A DNA stretch of 32,489 nt from Streptomyces sp. 150FB. Lineage in GTDB: Bacteria; Actinomycetota; Actinomycetes; Streptomycetales; Streptomycetaceae. The notes under the pieces were generated by a model. The model did not search any database. It worked only from the letters and a program-made list of their open reading frames with translations, and was not told the DNA's origin. Position numbers and translations under genes: made by a program. Of this stretch, positions 7,440 to 14,479 are shown one piece after another (the first letter of the stretch is position 1; each line of letters opens with the position of its first letter). The stretch covers positions 272,396 through 304,884 of the forward strand of contig NZ_JTHL01000001.1 in the NCBI RefSeq assembly GCF_000818195.1, written 5' to 3'.

Positions 7440-8098
7440 ATGGCTGAGCTTCTCGCACGTTCTTATGACGGTGCACCCGTCACCGCTCTCGACGAGGGTG
7501 GTGGGCCGACCACTTTGCCGGTGCTTCATCCGGGCGGGCGGCGTTGGCCGCGCCGTCGTCATGTGCCGGAATGCTTCTGTATGAGCCTCCGATGCCGACC
7601 ACTTCGCTGATCGCGGGGGCGGCGGGACACCGTGCTCGTGCCGCCCTCGACGCGGGTGACCCGGCGGAGGCGATGCGGATCCACCTGCGCGACATCGTCC
7701 GCATGCCCGCGCCGGTGGTGGAGGCGATGTTCGGAAATCCGGGAGTACGGGCCGCGTTCGCCGCGTACGCGGCCGCGCAGATCACCGACAACGAGGCGAT
7801 CGACGCACTCGGTATCGGCATCGAGTGCTTCAGCGCGCTCAAGACTCCAGCGACCCTGGTCGAAGGAGACCTCAGCCCGGCCCACTTGCGTGAGCGGGTC
7901 GCGGACCTGGCGCTGACGCTGCCCGGCGCCCGGATCGTCACGCTGGCCGGCCAAGGGCACACAGCCCACCTCACCGCTCCTGATGTCCTGGCCGACACGA
8001 TCCGGGACATGGCCGGTCAGTGGGCGCCGACCCGGTCTTCGTCGTCGTTCGGCCCCGTCAGCCAGGTGCGGATGCCGTCGAACACGGAAGAGCCGTAG
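7440..8098 (+). pseudogene. Alpha/beta-hydrolase remnant, internally deleted and frameshifted
   Basis: The ATG at 7440 opens MAELLARSYDGAPVTALDEGGGP and reaches HPGG at ~7538, a normal hydrolase N-terminus. The next recognisable hydrolase text is in another frame: AAPSSCAGMLLYEPPMPTTS from ~7547, running to the catalytic-His-like motif GQGHTAHL. Between them the cap-proximal strands and the GxSxG nucleophile elbow are missing, roughly 75-80 codons by comparison with family length (~250 aa). A small deletion plus frame change at ~7541-7546 explains it. The second frame runs to 8098, 82 bases into the 3' end of the Rrf2 gene on the other strand. A CATTCT -10-like box at 7427-7432 suggests the intact gene was leaderless. 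Confidence 0.75.
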
Positions 8099-8523
8099 TC
8101 CTCGTCGACGCTTCTGGCGAGGTCCGCGATCGATATCTCCCGCAGGGCCTCCCGCCAGGCGGCGTCGGCGCCGGCCATCGCGCGGGAGATCGCGCAGGGG
8201 CGCGTGCACTGTTCCGCCCGGGCCGCCAGCGGGCCCCGCCGGCGGATCTCGGTGCATACGAACGCGGGCTGCGAGCCGTCCACGGCCACGACCACCTCGA
8301 GGACGGTGATCAGCTCCGGGGCCCGGGTCAGTACGTATCCGCCCGCCTTGCCCTGTACGGAGTGCACCAGGTCGGCGCGCGAGAGCGCCTGGAGCTGCTT
8401 GGCCAGATAGCTGCCCGAGACGTCGTGCAGCGCCGCGAGCCGGGCCGCGGGAATCGGGTCCGTCGCGGTGGTCAGCACCACGCAGCAGTGCAGTGCCCAC
8501 TCGACCCCGCCTGACAACTTCAT
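8017..8523 (-). CDS. rsrR: RsrR-like Rrf2 regulator, predicted [2Fe-2S] redox switch
   Basis: A 168-aa Rrf2-family winged-helix protein (MKLSGGVEWALHC start; recognition part SGSYLAKQLQALSRADLV; wing KAGGYVLTRAP). Glu8, Trp9 and His12 are present, with Cys90, Cys106 and Cys110. In the Streptomyces venezuelae regulator RsrR a [2Fe-2S] cluster is held by Glu8 and His12 of one subunit and two Cys of the other, and Trp9 moves with redox state. The match at 8, 9 and 12 and the divergent oxidoreductase gene with double operator argue for an orthologue, not a nitric-oxide sensor of the NsrR type. Three in-register Cys are available; which two bind iron cannot be told from sequence. Its 3' end is overlapped by the hydrolase remnant. 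Confidence 0.85.
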   Translation of the reverse strand: MKLSGGVEWALHCCVVLTTATDPIPAARLAALHDVSGSYLAKQLQALSRADLVHSVQGKAGGYVLTRAPELITVLEVVVAVDGSQPAFVCTEIRRRGPLAARAEQCTRPCAISRAMAGADAAWREALREISIADLARSVDEDYGSSVFDGIRTWLTGPNDDEDRVGAH

Positions 8524-8544
8524 GTCGCCACCTGCCTCACCCTG

Positions 8545-8598
8545 TTGACTCGGACAAAGGTTATCCGACTATTATCTCGGACAAGAAGTATCCGAGTT
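8545..8598. promoter_or_regulatory. Double RsrR-type operator over the divergent promoters
   Basis: Two related inverted repeats: CTCGGACA (8549-8556)-N5-TATCCGAC (8562-8569) and CTCGGACA (8576-8583)-N5-TATCCGAG (8589-8596). Their centres are 27 bp apart. This layout agrees with the two adjacent sites I recall for RsrR between its gene and the divergent oxidoreductase in S. venezuelae. TTGACT (8545-8550) and TATTAT (8570-8575) may be the -35 and -10 of the plus-strand gene (19-bp spacing), so binding would cover the promoter. Confidence 0.8.
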
Positions 8599-8659
8599 GA
8601 GGGCGCGGTCCTCAGCCAACCCCGGCCTGCCCCGCGGCACGGCGCGAAAGGTGAGAGCC

Positions 8660-9400
8660 ATGAAGTTCACAGTCATCGGCGGTACCGGACGGATCGGCTC
8701 GCAGGTGATCCAGAAGCTGACCTCGGCCGGACACGAGGCCGTCCCCGCGGCGCCGTCCACCGGCGTCGACCTGATCACGGGCGAGGGGCTGGACCAGGCG
8801 CTGGAGGGCGCCGACGTCGTGATCAACGTGGCGAACTCGCCCACCTTCGACGCGGCGTCCCTGGACTTCTTCCGTACCTCGATGAACAACCTGCTGGCCG
8901 CCGGCGAGCGTGCCGGGGTCCGGCACCAGGTCATCGTCTCGATCGTCGGTGTGGAGCAGGTGCCGGAGCTGGACTACTACCGGGCGAAGGCCTTGCAGGA
9001 GGAGCTGCTCCGGCAGGGGCCGACGCCGTACTCGATCGTCCGCGTCACCCAGTTCTACGAGTTCATGGAGGCGACCATGTCCTGGACCTCCGACGACACC
9101 ACCGTCCGGCTGCCCGCCACCCCCATCCAGCCGATCGCCGCGGCGGACGTCGTCGACGCGGTCGTCGAGATCTCCACCGGCGCCCCTCTCCAGGGCATTC
9201 GCGACTTCGCGGGCCCCGACGTCTTCACCCTCGACGAGGTCGGCAGGATGACGCTGGCCGCGGAACACGACGGACGCACCGTCGTCATCGACGACCAGGC
9301 CGGCATGTTCGCGGCCGTCAAGGGTGACGTACTCATCGCGGGACCGGACGCGCGTCTCGCGCCCACGCACTACAAGGACTGGCTCCGAAGCGCCCACTGA
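8660..9400 (+). CDS. NmrA-type NAD(P)-binding oxidoreductase, RsrR target
   Basis: A 246-aa atypical short-chain dehydrogenase. The N-terminal MKFTVIGGTGRIGSQVIQ carries GxxGxxG. GADVVINVANSPTF, VSIVGVEQ, YYRAK (YxxxK spacing) and SIVRVTQFYEF follow. It lacks the C-terminal extension of longer epimerases. The ATG at 8660 has GAAAGGTGAGAG just upstream. It lies divergently from the RsrR-like gene behind the double operator and corresponds in position and family to the main RsrR target of S. venezuelae (rsmA, if I recall the name correctly). It is a paralogue of the partial gene at the left edge. The redox substrate is unknown; regulation by a cluster oxidation state suggests a link to NAD(P)H balance. 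Confidence 0.85.
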   Translation: MKFTVIGGTGRIGSQVIQKLTSAGHEAVPAAPSTGVDLITGEGLDQALEGADVVINVANSPTFDAASLDFFRTSMNNLLAAGERAGVRHQVIVSIVGVEQVPELDYYRAKALQEELLRQGPTPYSIVRVTQFYEFMEATMSWTSDDTTVRLPATPIQPIAAADVVDAVVEISTGAPLQGIRDFAGPDVFTLDEVGRMTLAAEHDGRTVVIDDQAGMFAAVKGDVLIAGPDARLAPTHYKDWLRSAH

Positions 9401-9514
9401 CCGGGTGGTCGGTGACTCCGCGCGCCGCCCTGGGCCGGGCGCTCCGCCCGCGCCCGGCCCGGGCACGTACGGACCCAGGCACCCACGGACCCAGGCACGC
9501 GCACGCCCTGGACA

Positions 9515-9555
9515 GCTAACCCCATTGGGGTTAGCTTGTGGTTACACAATAACCA
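9515..9555. promoter_or_regulatory. Paired inverted repeats (TAACC/GGTTA boxes), probable operator
   Basis: A 9-bp perfect inverted repeat, GCTAACCCC (9515-9523) / GGGGTTAGC (9527-9535), is followed at once by TGGTTA (9539-9544) / TAACCA (9550-9555). Together they give four TAACC/GGTTA half-sites in 41 bp, ending 12 bases before the GTG of the RHH-ClpN gene. Arrays of short half-sites suit ribbon-helix-helix dimers, so autoregulation is the likely role. GGGGG at 9557-9561 just after it is the ribosome site. Confidence 0.65.
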
Positions 9556-9567
9556 TGGGGGTATCCG

Positions 9568-10329
9568 GTGCCGAAGATCAACGTGTATCTGCCCGACGAC
9601 CTGGCCGAAGCGGTCAAGACCGCCGGTGTGCCTGTGTCGGCCGTGTGCCAGCGGGCGCTGGAGCAGGCCGTACGCAGGGTGACCGCCATCCGTGAGTCGG
9701 TTCTCGCCGATCTCGACGACGAACCGACGGGGGCGCTGGCGCACTTCACCCCGAGGACACGTGCGGTGCTCAAGCTGGCGATGGAGCGGGCGCGGGAAGC
9801 CGAAGCGCCGAGGATCAGCACCGAGCATCTGCTGGGCGCCGTGCTGGACGAGGGCACCAACCTGGCTCTCCACGTGCTGCGGGCCATGGAGATCGCACCG
9901 GAGCAGGTCGGGCACGATCTGTCCCGCCGACAGCCGGAGGCGCCCGCAGGCGACCTGCCGGACCCCGACCCGCGCCGGTTCGACGGACCCGCCGCCAACG
10001 CCCTGGAGCTGGCGGTCACCGAGGCCACCTCGCTCGGCCACAACTACATCGGCTGCGAACACCTGTTGCTCGGCCTGACCGCGGAACCGGACGGCGTGGC
10101 CGGACAGGTTCTACGAGGCCTGGGCGCCGACCCCAAGCTCGTCCGCCGCGCCGTCACCGCGGCGCTCGCGGGCTACGTTCATCTGCGGGCCGAGACCGGG
10201 CAGGGCCGGCCGGCGCCGGCCGCCGGCGCGCAGCAGGCGCTCGCAGCGGCCGTACGTCAGGAACTGGAGCCGCTGAACCGGCGCATCGCGCGGCTGGAGG
10301 AGCACCTCGGGCTGAACGCCGAAGGCTGA
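9568..10329 (+). CDS. RHH - double Clp-N domain protein without ATPase (ClpC2-like)
   Basis: A 253-aa protein. Residues 1-45 (MPKINVYLPDDLAEAVKTAG, then VCQRALEQAVRRV) look like a ribbon-helix-helix DNA-binding domain: a beta strand followed by two helices. Residues ~57-120 and ~138-203 are the two repeats of a Clp N-domain (FTPRTRAVLKLAMERA...STEHLLGAVL; ALELAVTEATSLGHNYIGCEHLLLGL). The C-terminus is a short coiled coil (ELEPLNRRIARLEEHLG). No AAA+ module is present, so it cannot unfold proteins. By analogy with mycobacterial ClpC2, it may bind substrates or antibiotics that target ClpC1 and control its own gene. The role is inference; the domain order is visible. The inverted repeats at 9515-9555 fit an autorepressor. 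Confidence 0.85.
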   Translation: MPKINVYLPDDLAEAVKTAGVPVSAVCQRALEQAVRRVTAIRESVLADLDDEPTGALAHFTPRTRAVLKLAMERAREAEAPRISTEHLLGAVLDEGTNLALHVLRAMEIAPEQVGHDLSRRQPEAPAGDLPDPDPRRFDGPAANALELAVTEATSLGHNYIGCEHLLLGLTAEPDGVAGQVLRGLGADPKLVRRAVTAALAGYVHLRAETGQGRPAPAAGAQQALAAAVRQELEPLNRRIARLEEHLGLNAEG

Positions 10330-10543
10330 CAGCCATCTCGCGTCGCGCTCGCGGTATGCCACCCGGTCGGAAGCGGCGCTCCGGTCGGCGCTCCCTTCCG
10401 CCGTGGCAGCGGTTGCTCCTGCTGGCCGTCTTCGTCCTCGTCGTGTGGGGAAGTCTCCGGCGAAACGGGTGCCGGTGCCGGCGACCGGTGGCACACCGGC
10501 GTACGTCCGGGATCCCACTTTCCCAAGTCCGCACCGTCCGCTC

Positions 10544-10571
10544 TGAACACGGCAACCACCGCCCACGTGTA
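10544..10571 (+). promoter_or_regulatory. ECF promoter TGAACA-N16-CGTGTA
   Basis: TGAACA (10544-10549), 16-bp spacer, CGTGTA (10566-10571), then TAGGG. Same form and spacing as the promoters at 14248, 14397, 22339 and 22411. RNA would start near 10578, giving a ~50-nt leader to the lipoprotein at 10627. The rest of the 10330-10626 gap shows only a doubtful small ORF. Confidence 0.7.
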
Positions 10572-10626
10572 TAGGGATGAGGCGCCGCTCCCGTGAAGCG
10601 GACGCACGGTGAACGCAAGGAATGTG

Positions 10627-11541
10627 ATGAAGAAGAACACCCGAAGTGCCCTGCTCGTGGGGGCCGCGGCCACGATGCTCATAGGCGTCACCGCATGCGG
10701 GCAGGAGACGAGCCCGGCCAAGGCGGCGAGCAGCGGCAGCGCCGCGCCGTCCATCTCCGTCGTACCGGGATCCGCTTCCGTCGCGCCGAGCGCGGGCGCC
10801 GGCCAGTTGGCGGTGCGTACCGATGCGAAGCTGAAGTCGATCGTCGCCGACGGACAGGGCATGACCCTGTATGTCTTCACCAAGGACGAGGCCACCCCCG
10901 GCAAGTCGACCTGTGACGGCGACTGCGCCACCGCGTGGCCGCCGGTCCCGGCGGACGCCACGGTGTCGGACGGTCTGAACAAGGACCTGCTGGGCTCGGT
11001 CACCCGGACCGACGGCAGCAAGCAACTGACGCTCGCGGGCAAGCCGTTGTACTACTTCGCCAAGGACACCAAGCCCGGTGACACCAACGGCCAGGGCGTG
11101 GGCGGTACGTGGTACGCGGCGCAGCCCGACGGCGGCGAGGCCGGCAGTGACCGTCCCGGGCTCGGCGTGCTCGACGACCCGAAGCTCGGCAAGATCCTGA
11201 CCGACAAGAACGGCAAGACGCTCTACCTGTTCACCAAGGACACCCCCTGGCCGATGAAGACGGCGTGTGACGCGACCTGCCTCAAGCAGTGGACGCCCAG
11301 CGCACCCGTCACGGCCGAGCAGGCCAAGGCGGCGGGTCTCGACCCGAAGGTGCTGTTCACCTTCAACACGCCGAACGGAACCGCCCAGGAGTCGTACAAC
11401 TGCTGGCCCGCCTACACCTTCAACGGTGACGCGCAGCCCGGCCAGACCAACGGGCAGAACATCGGCGGTGTGTGGTTCGCCATCAAGCAGGACATCCCCG
11501 GGAGCGACAAGGGCAAGACCATCCCCGCAGCCAAGGGATGA
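10627..11541 (+). CDS. Lipoprotein with two 'secreted repeat' (PF03640-type) domains
   Basis: A 304-aa lipoprotein. MKKNTRSALLVGAAATML is followed by the lipobox VTAC, then an Ala/Ser linker. Two copies of the COG4315/PF03640-type domain follow. The first has LYVFTKDEATPGKSTC, CATAWPPV and GQGVGGTWYA; the second has LYLFTKDTPWPMKTAC, CLKQWTP and GQNIGGVWFA. Each has a CxxxC pair (CDGDC, CDATC) and the conserved Trp after it. The second domain has YNCWPAYTF in place of the first domain's GKPLYYF. The biochemical role of this family is not established. ATG at 10627 is chosen over GTG at 10609 because AAGGAA lies 5 bases before it. It has its own ECF promoter at 10544 and lies 0.5 kb before the sigma gene. 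Confidence 0.9.
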   Translation: MKKNTRSALLVGAAATMLIGVTACGQETSPAKAASSGSAAPSISVVPGSASVAPSAGAGQLAVRTDAKLKSIVADGQGMTLYVFTKDEATPGKSTCDGDCATAWPPVPADATVSDGLNKDLLGSVTRTDGSKQLTLAGKPLYYFAKDTKPGDTNGQGVGGTWYAAQPDGGEAGSDRPGLGVLDDPKLGKILTDKNGKTLYLFTKDTPWPMKTACDATCLKQWTPSAPVTAEQAKAAGLDPKVLFTFNTPNGTAQESYNCWPAYTFNGDAQPGQTNGQNIGGVWFAIKQDIPGSDKGKTIPAAKG

Positions 11542-11657
11542 CGCAGAAGTGAACCACGGGCGGCGTTCCGGCGGCAGGTGAGCAGTTCGCCCGTGCCCCG
11601 GCCGTCGTCCCGCGCCACAGGCACCGGGGCCTTCCGGCTCCGGTTACGGGTGACGGC

Positions 11658-11686
11658 CCGCCGGGACGTACCCCGCGTCCCGGCGG
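11658..11686 (+). terminator. GC-rich hairpin terminator without U-tract
   Basis: An 11-bp perfect stem, CCGCCGGGACG (11658-11668) / CGTCCCGGCGG (11676-11686), with a 7-nt loop lies 117 bp after the lipoprotein stop. Streptomyces often terminates at such hairpins with few U residues. Confidence 0.6.
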
Positions 11687-11775
11687 ACTGTCCCTGACGT
11701 CCGTCGACACCCGTCGCCACCTGTCGTGACGGCGTCCAAGACCCCTGATCACCGGCGCTCCGGGCGGCCGCAGGA

Positions 11776-11795
11776 TTTCAGCACTTTTTCAGCAC
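11776..11795 (+). repeat. Direct repeat TTTCAGCAC with 11-bp period
   Basis: TTTCAGCAC occurs at 11776-11784 and 11787-11795. The 11-bp period resembles PhoP (PHO box) or SARP/AfsR direct repeats, although the match to GTTCACC is only 5 of 7. It lies in the 502-bp gap before the sigma gene, ~190 bp upstream of that gene's ECF-type promoter. A TANNNT-like TAGGCT at 11807-11812 could be a linked -10. I see nothing else in 11687-11981. Confidence 0.4.
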
Positions 11796-11981
11796 CGGGG
11801 TACGCATAGGCTCGCTGCGGGCGACTGTCCCACAAGGACACCTCACCGCTCCCTGTGCCGCCCCTCCCGTCGGCCACGGCCGACGAATCCACCCCGCAAC
11901 TCGCCGGTCTTCCCCTCAACTACCCAGCTCCGCCACACCTTTAACGTCCCACAGCCATCGGATTCCTTCGGCCCGCAAACC

Positions 11982-12007
11982 GGAACCGGAGGCGCCGGTT
12001 ACAGTCT
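11982..12007 (+). promoter_or_regulatory. ECF-type promoter of the sigma gene
   Basis: GGAACC (11982-11987), 16-bp spacer, GTCT (12004-12007). RNA would start near 12014, ~30 nt before the ATG at 12044. The box is of the GGAAC/GTC type, different from the TGAAC/CGT set, so the sigma gene may be under another ECF factor instead of simple autoregulation. Confidence 0.5.
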
Positions 12008-12043
12008 CGGTGTGGTGCCTGCAAGACCCCCAGGAATCGGAAC

Positions 12044-12586
12044 ATGAAGACAATCGCGGCCCCCGACGCGTCCCCGAAGGCCCGTAAGGAACACCTCCTG
12101 CATGTGCTGGTGGCTGAACACGGGAAGGCGCTCCTCGCCTACGCCGAGAAGATGCTCAGCGACCGCCACCTGGCCGAGGACATCGTCCAGGAGACCCTGA
12201 TCAGGGCCTGGAACCACACGGAACGGCTGTACAGCACCGAGGGTTCCGTCCGGGGCTGGCTCCTCACGGTGACCCGCAACCTCGTCATCGACCGGCTCCG
12301 CAGCGCGCCGTCGCGTTACGAGACGCTGGGCGCCGACAACCAGGACTCCACCCAGCGGGACCACGCGGACGCGGTGCTCGCCTCCGTCGAGGCCATCGGG
12401 CTGCTGCGGATGCTGTCCGTCGAGCACCGTGAGGTGCTGGTGCACACGTACCTGTGCGGCCGTACCGTGCAGGAGACCGCGGGGATACTCGGCATACCCG
12501 CCGGCACGGTCAAGTCGCGCCAGCACTACGCGCTGTGCAATCTGCGGACGAGGGCTCGGGCCAGGGCCGGCGCCCACGCGGAGTAG
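12044..12586 (+). CDS. ECF RNA polymerase sigma factor, orphan
   Basis: A 180-aa two-domain sigma factor. Region 2 spans ~25-95 (LLAYAEKMLSDRHLAEDIVQET, LIRAWNHTERL, GSVRGWLLTVTRNLVIDRLR). Region 4 spans ~118-172 (LLRMLSVEHREVLVHTYLCGRT, QETAGILGIPAGTVKSRQHYAL). The ending is Arg/Ala-rich. AGGAA 7 bases before the ATG is the ribosome site. No anti-sigma gene (zinc-finger or membrane) follows: the next gene converges from the other strand, 81 bp away. It lies between a lipoprotein and a type VII-like locus whose promoters share TGAAC-N16-CGT. That motif resembles the TGAACC/CGT promoter I recall for mycobacterial SigL, so this gene is the best local candidate for the factor that reads them. 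Confidence 0.92.
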   Translation: MKTIAAPDASPKARKEHLLHVLVAEHGKALLAYAEKMLSDRHLAEDIVQETLIRAWNHTERLYSTEGSVRGWLLTVTRNLVIDRLRSAPSRYETLGADNQDSTQRDHADAVLASVEAIGLLRMLSVEHREVLVHTYLCGRTVQETAGILGIPAGTVKSRQHYALCNLRTRARARAGAHAE

Positions 12587-12667
12587 GAGTGCGTTTCCTC
12601 TCCCGTCCCCGCGCGGGCGGCCGGCCCCGTACGCCGCTGTGAGGATGCCGGTGTCAGGGCGCCGCTG

Positions 12668-14143
12668 TCAGGCGGGAACCGTGAGTGTCACACCGAGGAC
12701 GGGGATGTCCACATTGCCGTCCGCGTCGGTCCGCCACCGCCAGTGCGCTCCGCCGACCTCGCCGCAGACCAGTCCGGTCCAGCCGGCGCCGCCCGGACCG
12801 CAGAGCGCGAGCAGTTCGGCGGCCTCCCGGTCGGTCGGCGTGCCGGCCATGACCACAAGGCCCTTGACCGGACGGCGGGAAGCCGCGGCGCGTACGGTCG
12901 ACCCCGGCGATCCGGGCCGGGGGCTCCGAAGCCCCTCGTCGATACGCGTCACCTCTTCGAGTCCCTGGGGTACGGGGATGGGCGGCGCGCCGTCCGTACC
13001 CCGCAGGACGCTGACGGGCAGGCCGGGCCGGGTACGCGCGACCTCGGCCAGCAGGCCGCTCACCACGTCGCGGGCCACCGCGTGGTCGCCCGTCACACTG
13101 AGGGTGCCGTCCAGCCTGCTGAGGTCGACGAAGACCGGCTCACCGTCGTCGTCCGTACCGACCCGCACGAGGCAGGCCGAAGCCACCAGGGTTTCCAGGT
13201 CGGTTCCCGCGGAGCCGGGGGTCAGCCAGGAGGCCGCTCCCGCCGGGCGCCGCCACAGGGTGCCGCCGACGTTCTGCCACGGGGTGGGGATCTCCTCCGA
13301 GGACGGCAGCCATGCCGTCACACCGCCGGAGTCCACCCGCAGCGCGTGCACCGGCGTCTCGCGCTTGCCCTTGCGGGCGGCGAACTCCGCCAGCACGCCG
13401 TAGGCGCCGCGTACGGAGTCGGCGTCGGAGGCGAACCGGGAGGTGACGGCGCGGCGGAACTGGAGCCTGCGCTTACGGCGGGCCGGGTCACCGAACTTGC
13501 GGAGGCGGCGGCCCAACGCGGCGAAGGCGCGGCGTACATGGCGCCTGCCGACGATGCCGGCGGTCACCAGGGCCAGCACGATCGCGCCGAGCACACCGAG
13601 TACGGCAGGCAGCGGAATGCTGACCGTGTCGGGGTCCGCCGGTGCGCCGGCGGTGTTCCCGGCGGCCGGTGGCGCCGAACTCGCGGCCGGCGGCGCTGTG
13701 TTCTGGGTGCCCGTACCTGTCCCCGTACCTGTCCCGGTTCCGGTCTCCTTCGCCTGCTGGACGTCGGGGCCGCTCGCGTCCGGCGGCAGCCGCAGGATCC
13801 AGCCCGGGTGCAGGACGTCGCCCGGGTCGTTGAGGGAGGCGCCGTCCTGCTGCGCCTGGCCCCGGTTGAGGTCGAAGATCTCACCCGACCGGTTGGCGTC
13901 GCCGAGGGTACTGGTGGCGATGGACTGCAGTGTGTCGGCCTGACCACCCGTCTGCGCCGGGTCCCTCACCACGAACACCTTGACGATGTCGCCGTCGGCG
14001 GCCCCGGCCGTCAGAGTGCCGACCCCCAGGGCGGCCCAGAGACCCAACAGCACGACAACCAGGGCCCGTAGAGCCGTACGGCGTCCCCGCCCCGCCCCGC
14101 TGACGCTGTGCCGTTGGCGACGCGTGGCGCCGACACCCTTCAT
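12668..14143 (-). CDS. LysM-like membrane protein of the type VII-like locus
   Basis: A 491-aa protein. Near the N-terminus is a signal anchor (ALRALVVVLLGLWAALGVG). An outside domain of ~75 residues has LysM-like features (ADTLQSIATSTLG, GEIFDLNRG, LHPGWILRLP). A GT-repeat and Ala/Pro linker leads to a second membrane segment (PAVLGVLGAIVLALVTAGIVG), then a basic stop-transfer stretch and a ~250-residue cytoplasmic domain of unknown fold ending in VLGVTLTVPA. It could tie the cell wall to a cytoplasmic partner such as the adjacent ATPase. Start choice: ATG at 14143 with GGAAAG 6 bases upstream; ATGs at 14146 and 14161 are alternatives. Its own ECF promoter at 14248-14275 is back to back with that of the secretion operon. 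It is not EccB, but could fill a similar structural role (inference). Confidence 0.8.
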   Translation of the reverse strand: MKGVGATRRQRHSVSGAGRGRRTALRALVVVLLGLWAALGVGTLTAGAADGDIVKVFVVRDPAQTGGQADTLQSIATSTLGDANRSGEIFDLNRGQAQQDGASLNDPGDVLHPGWILRLPPDASGPDVQQAKETGTGTGTGTGTGTQNTAPPAASSAPPAAGNTAGAPADPDTVSIPLPAVLGVLGAIVLALVTAGIVGRRHVRRAFAALGRRLRKFGDPARRKRRLQFRRAVTSRFASDADSVRGAYGVLAEFAARKGKRETPVHALRVDSGGVTAWLPSSEEIPTPWQNVGGTLWRRPAGAASWLTPGSAGTDLETLVASACLVRVGTDDDGEPVFVDLSRLDGTLSVTGDHAVARDVVSGLLAEVARTRPGLPVSVLRGTDGAPPIPVPQGLEEVTRIDEGLRSPRPGSPGSTVRAAASRRPVKGLVVMAGTPTDREAAELLALCGPGGAGWTGLVCGEVGGAHWRWRTDADGNVDIPVLGVTLTVPA

Positions 14144-14247
14144 CATGATCTTTCCACCCATATCTCTCCGGTGCGCACCGGTCCCCGCCCGTCGGCCCCG
14201 GGCCGGCTGTGCCGCCGTGCCGGGCTCCTCCGCACATCTCTCCCCGG

Positions 14248-14275
14248 TACACGGGAGGGGCGGCGAAAAGGTTCG
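14248..14275 (-). promoter_or_regulatory. ECF promoter CGAACC-N16-CGTGTA (minus strand)
   Basis: On the minus strand, CGAACC (14275-14270), 16-bp spacer, CGTGTA (14253-14248). It reads toward the LysM gene with a ~100-nt leader. Its spacer begins TTTTCG, close to the TTTCGG of the 22411 promoter. Confidence 0.65.
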
Positions 14276-14396
14276 ACGAACCGCCAGGAAGATCAAGGAG
14301 ATCAGGGAGATACGGGTCGGCTTCGCCGGCGCGGACCCGGAACGGACCCGGCGCCGGCCCCGGACGGAACATCTTCCGACATCTTCCGGAGAGATC

Positions 14397-14424
14397 TGAA
14401 CGTTGCGGACACCGGGCCCGTGTA
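14397..14424 (+). promoter_or_regulatory. ECF promoter TGAACG-N16-CGTGTA
   Basis: TGAACG (14397-14402), 16-bp spacer, CGTGTA (14419-14424). RNA would start near 14431, ~49 nt before the GTG at 14480. It drives the three-gene plus-strand unit 14480-21275. Just upstream, ACATCTTCCG is tandemly duplicated (14370-14389). Confidence 0.7.
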
Positions 14425-14479
14425 TGAGGACGGCAGGTACTCACACCGCATCTTTCACACCTCATCACGGGGGACGCAC

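Noticed and set aside
8017..8523. NsrR (nitric-oxide sensor) assignment
   Set aside because: Glu8/Trp9/His12, the neighbouring oxidoreductase and the operator layout fit RsrR. Cys spacing (90, 106, 110) does not fit the C-x5-C-x7-C pattern of NsrR.
10356..10574. 72-codon frame with a hydrophobic stretch (LLLLAVFVLVVWG)
   Set aside because: It has no ribosome site, its second half is Arg/His-rich with mixed third positions, and it runs over the ECF promoter at 10544. A real small membrane protein cannot be fully excluded.
12668..14143. EccB assignment for the LysM membrane protein
   Set aside because: It has two membrane segments and a large cytoplasmic C-terminus, unlike the single N-terminal span and long outside part of EccB.
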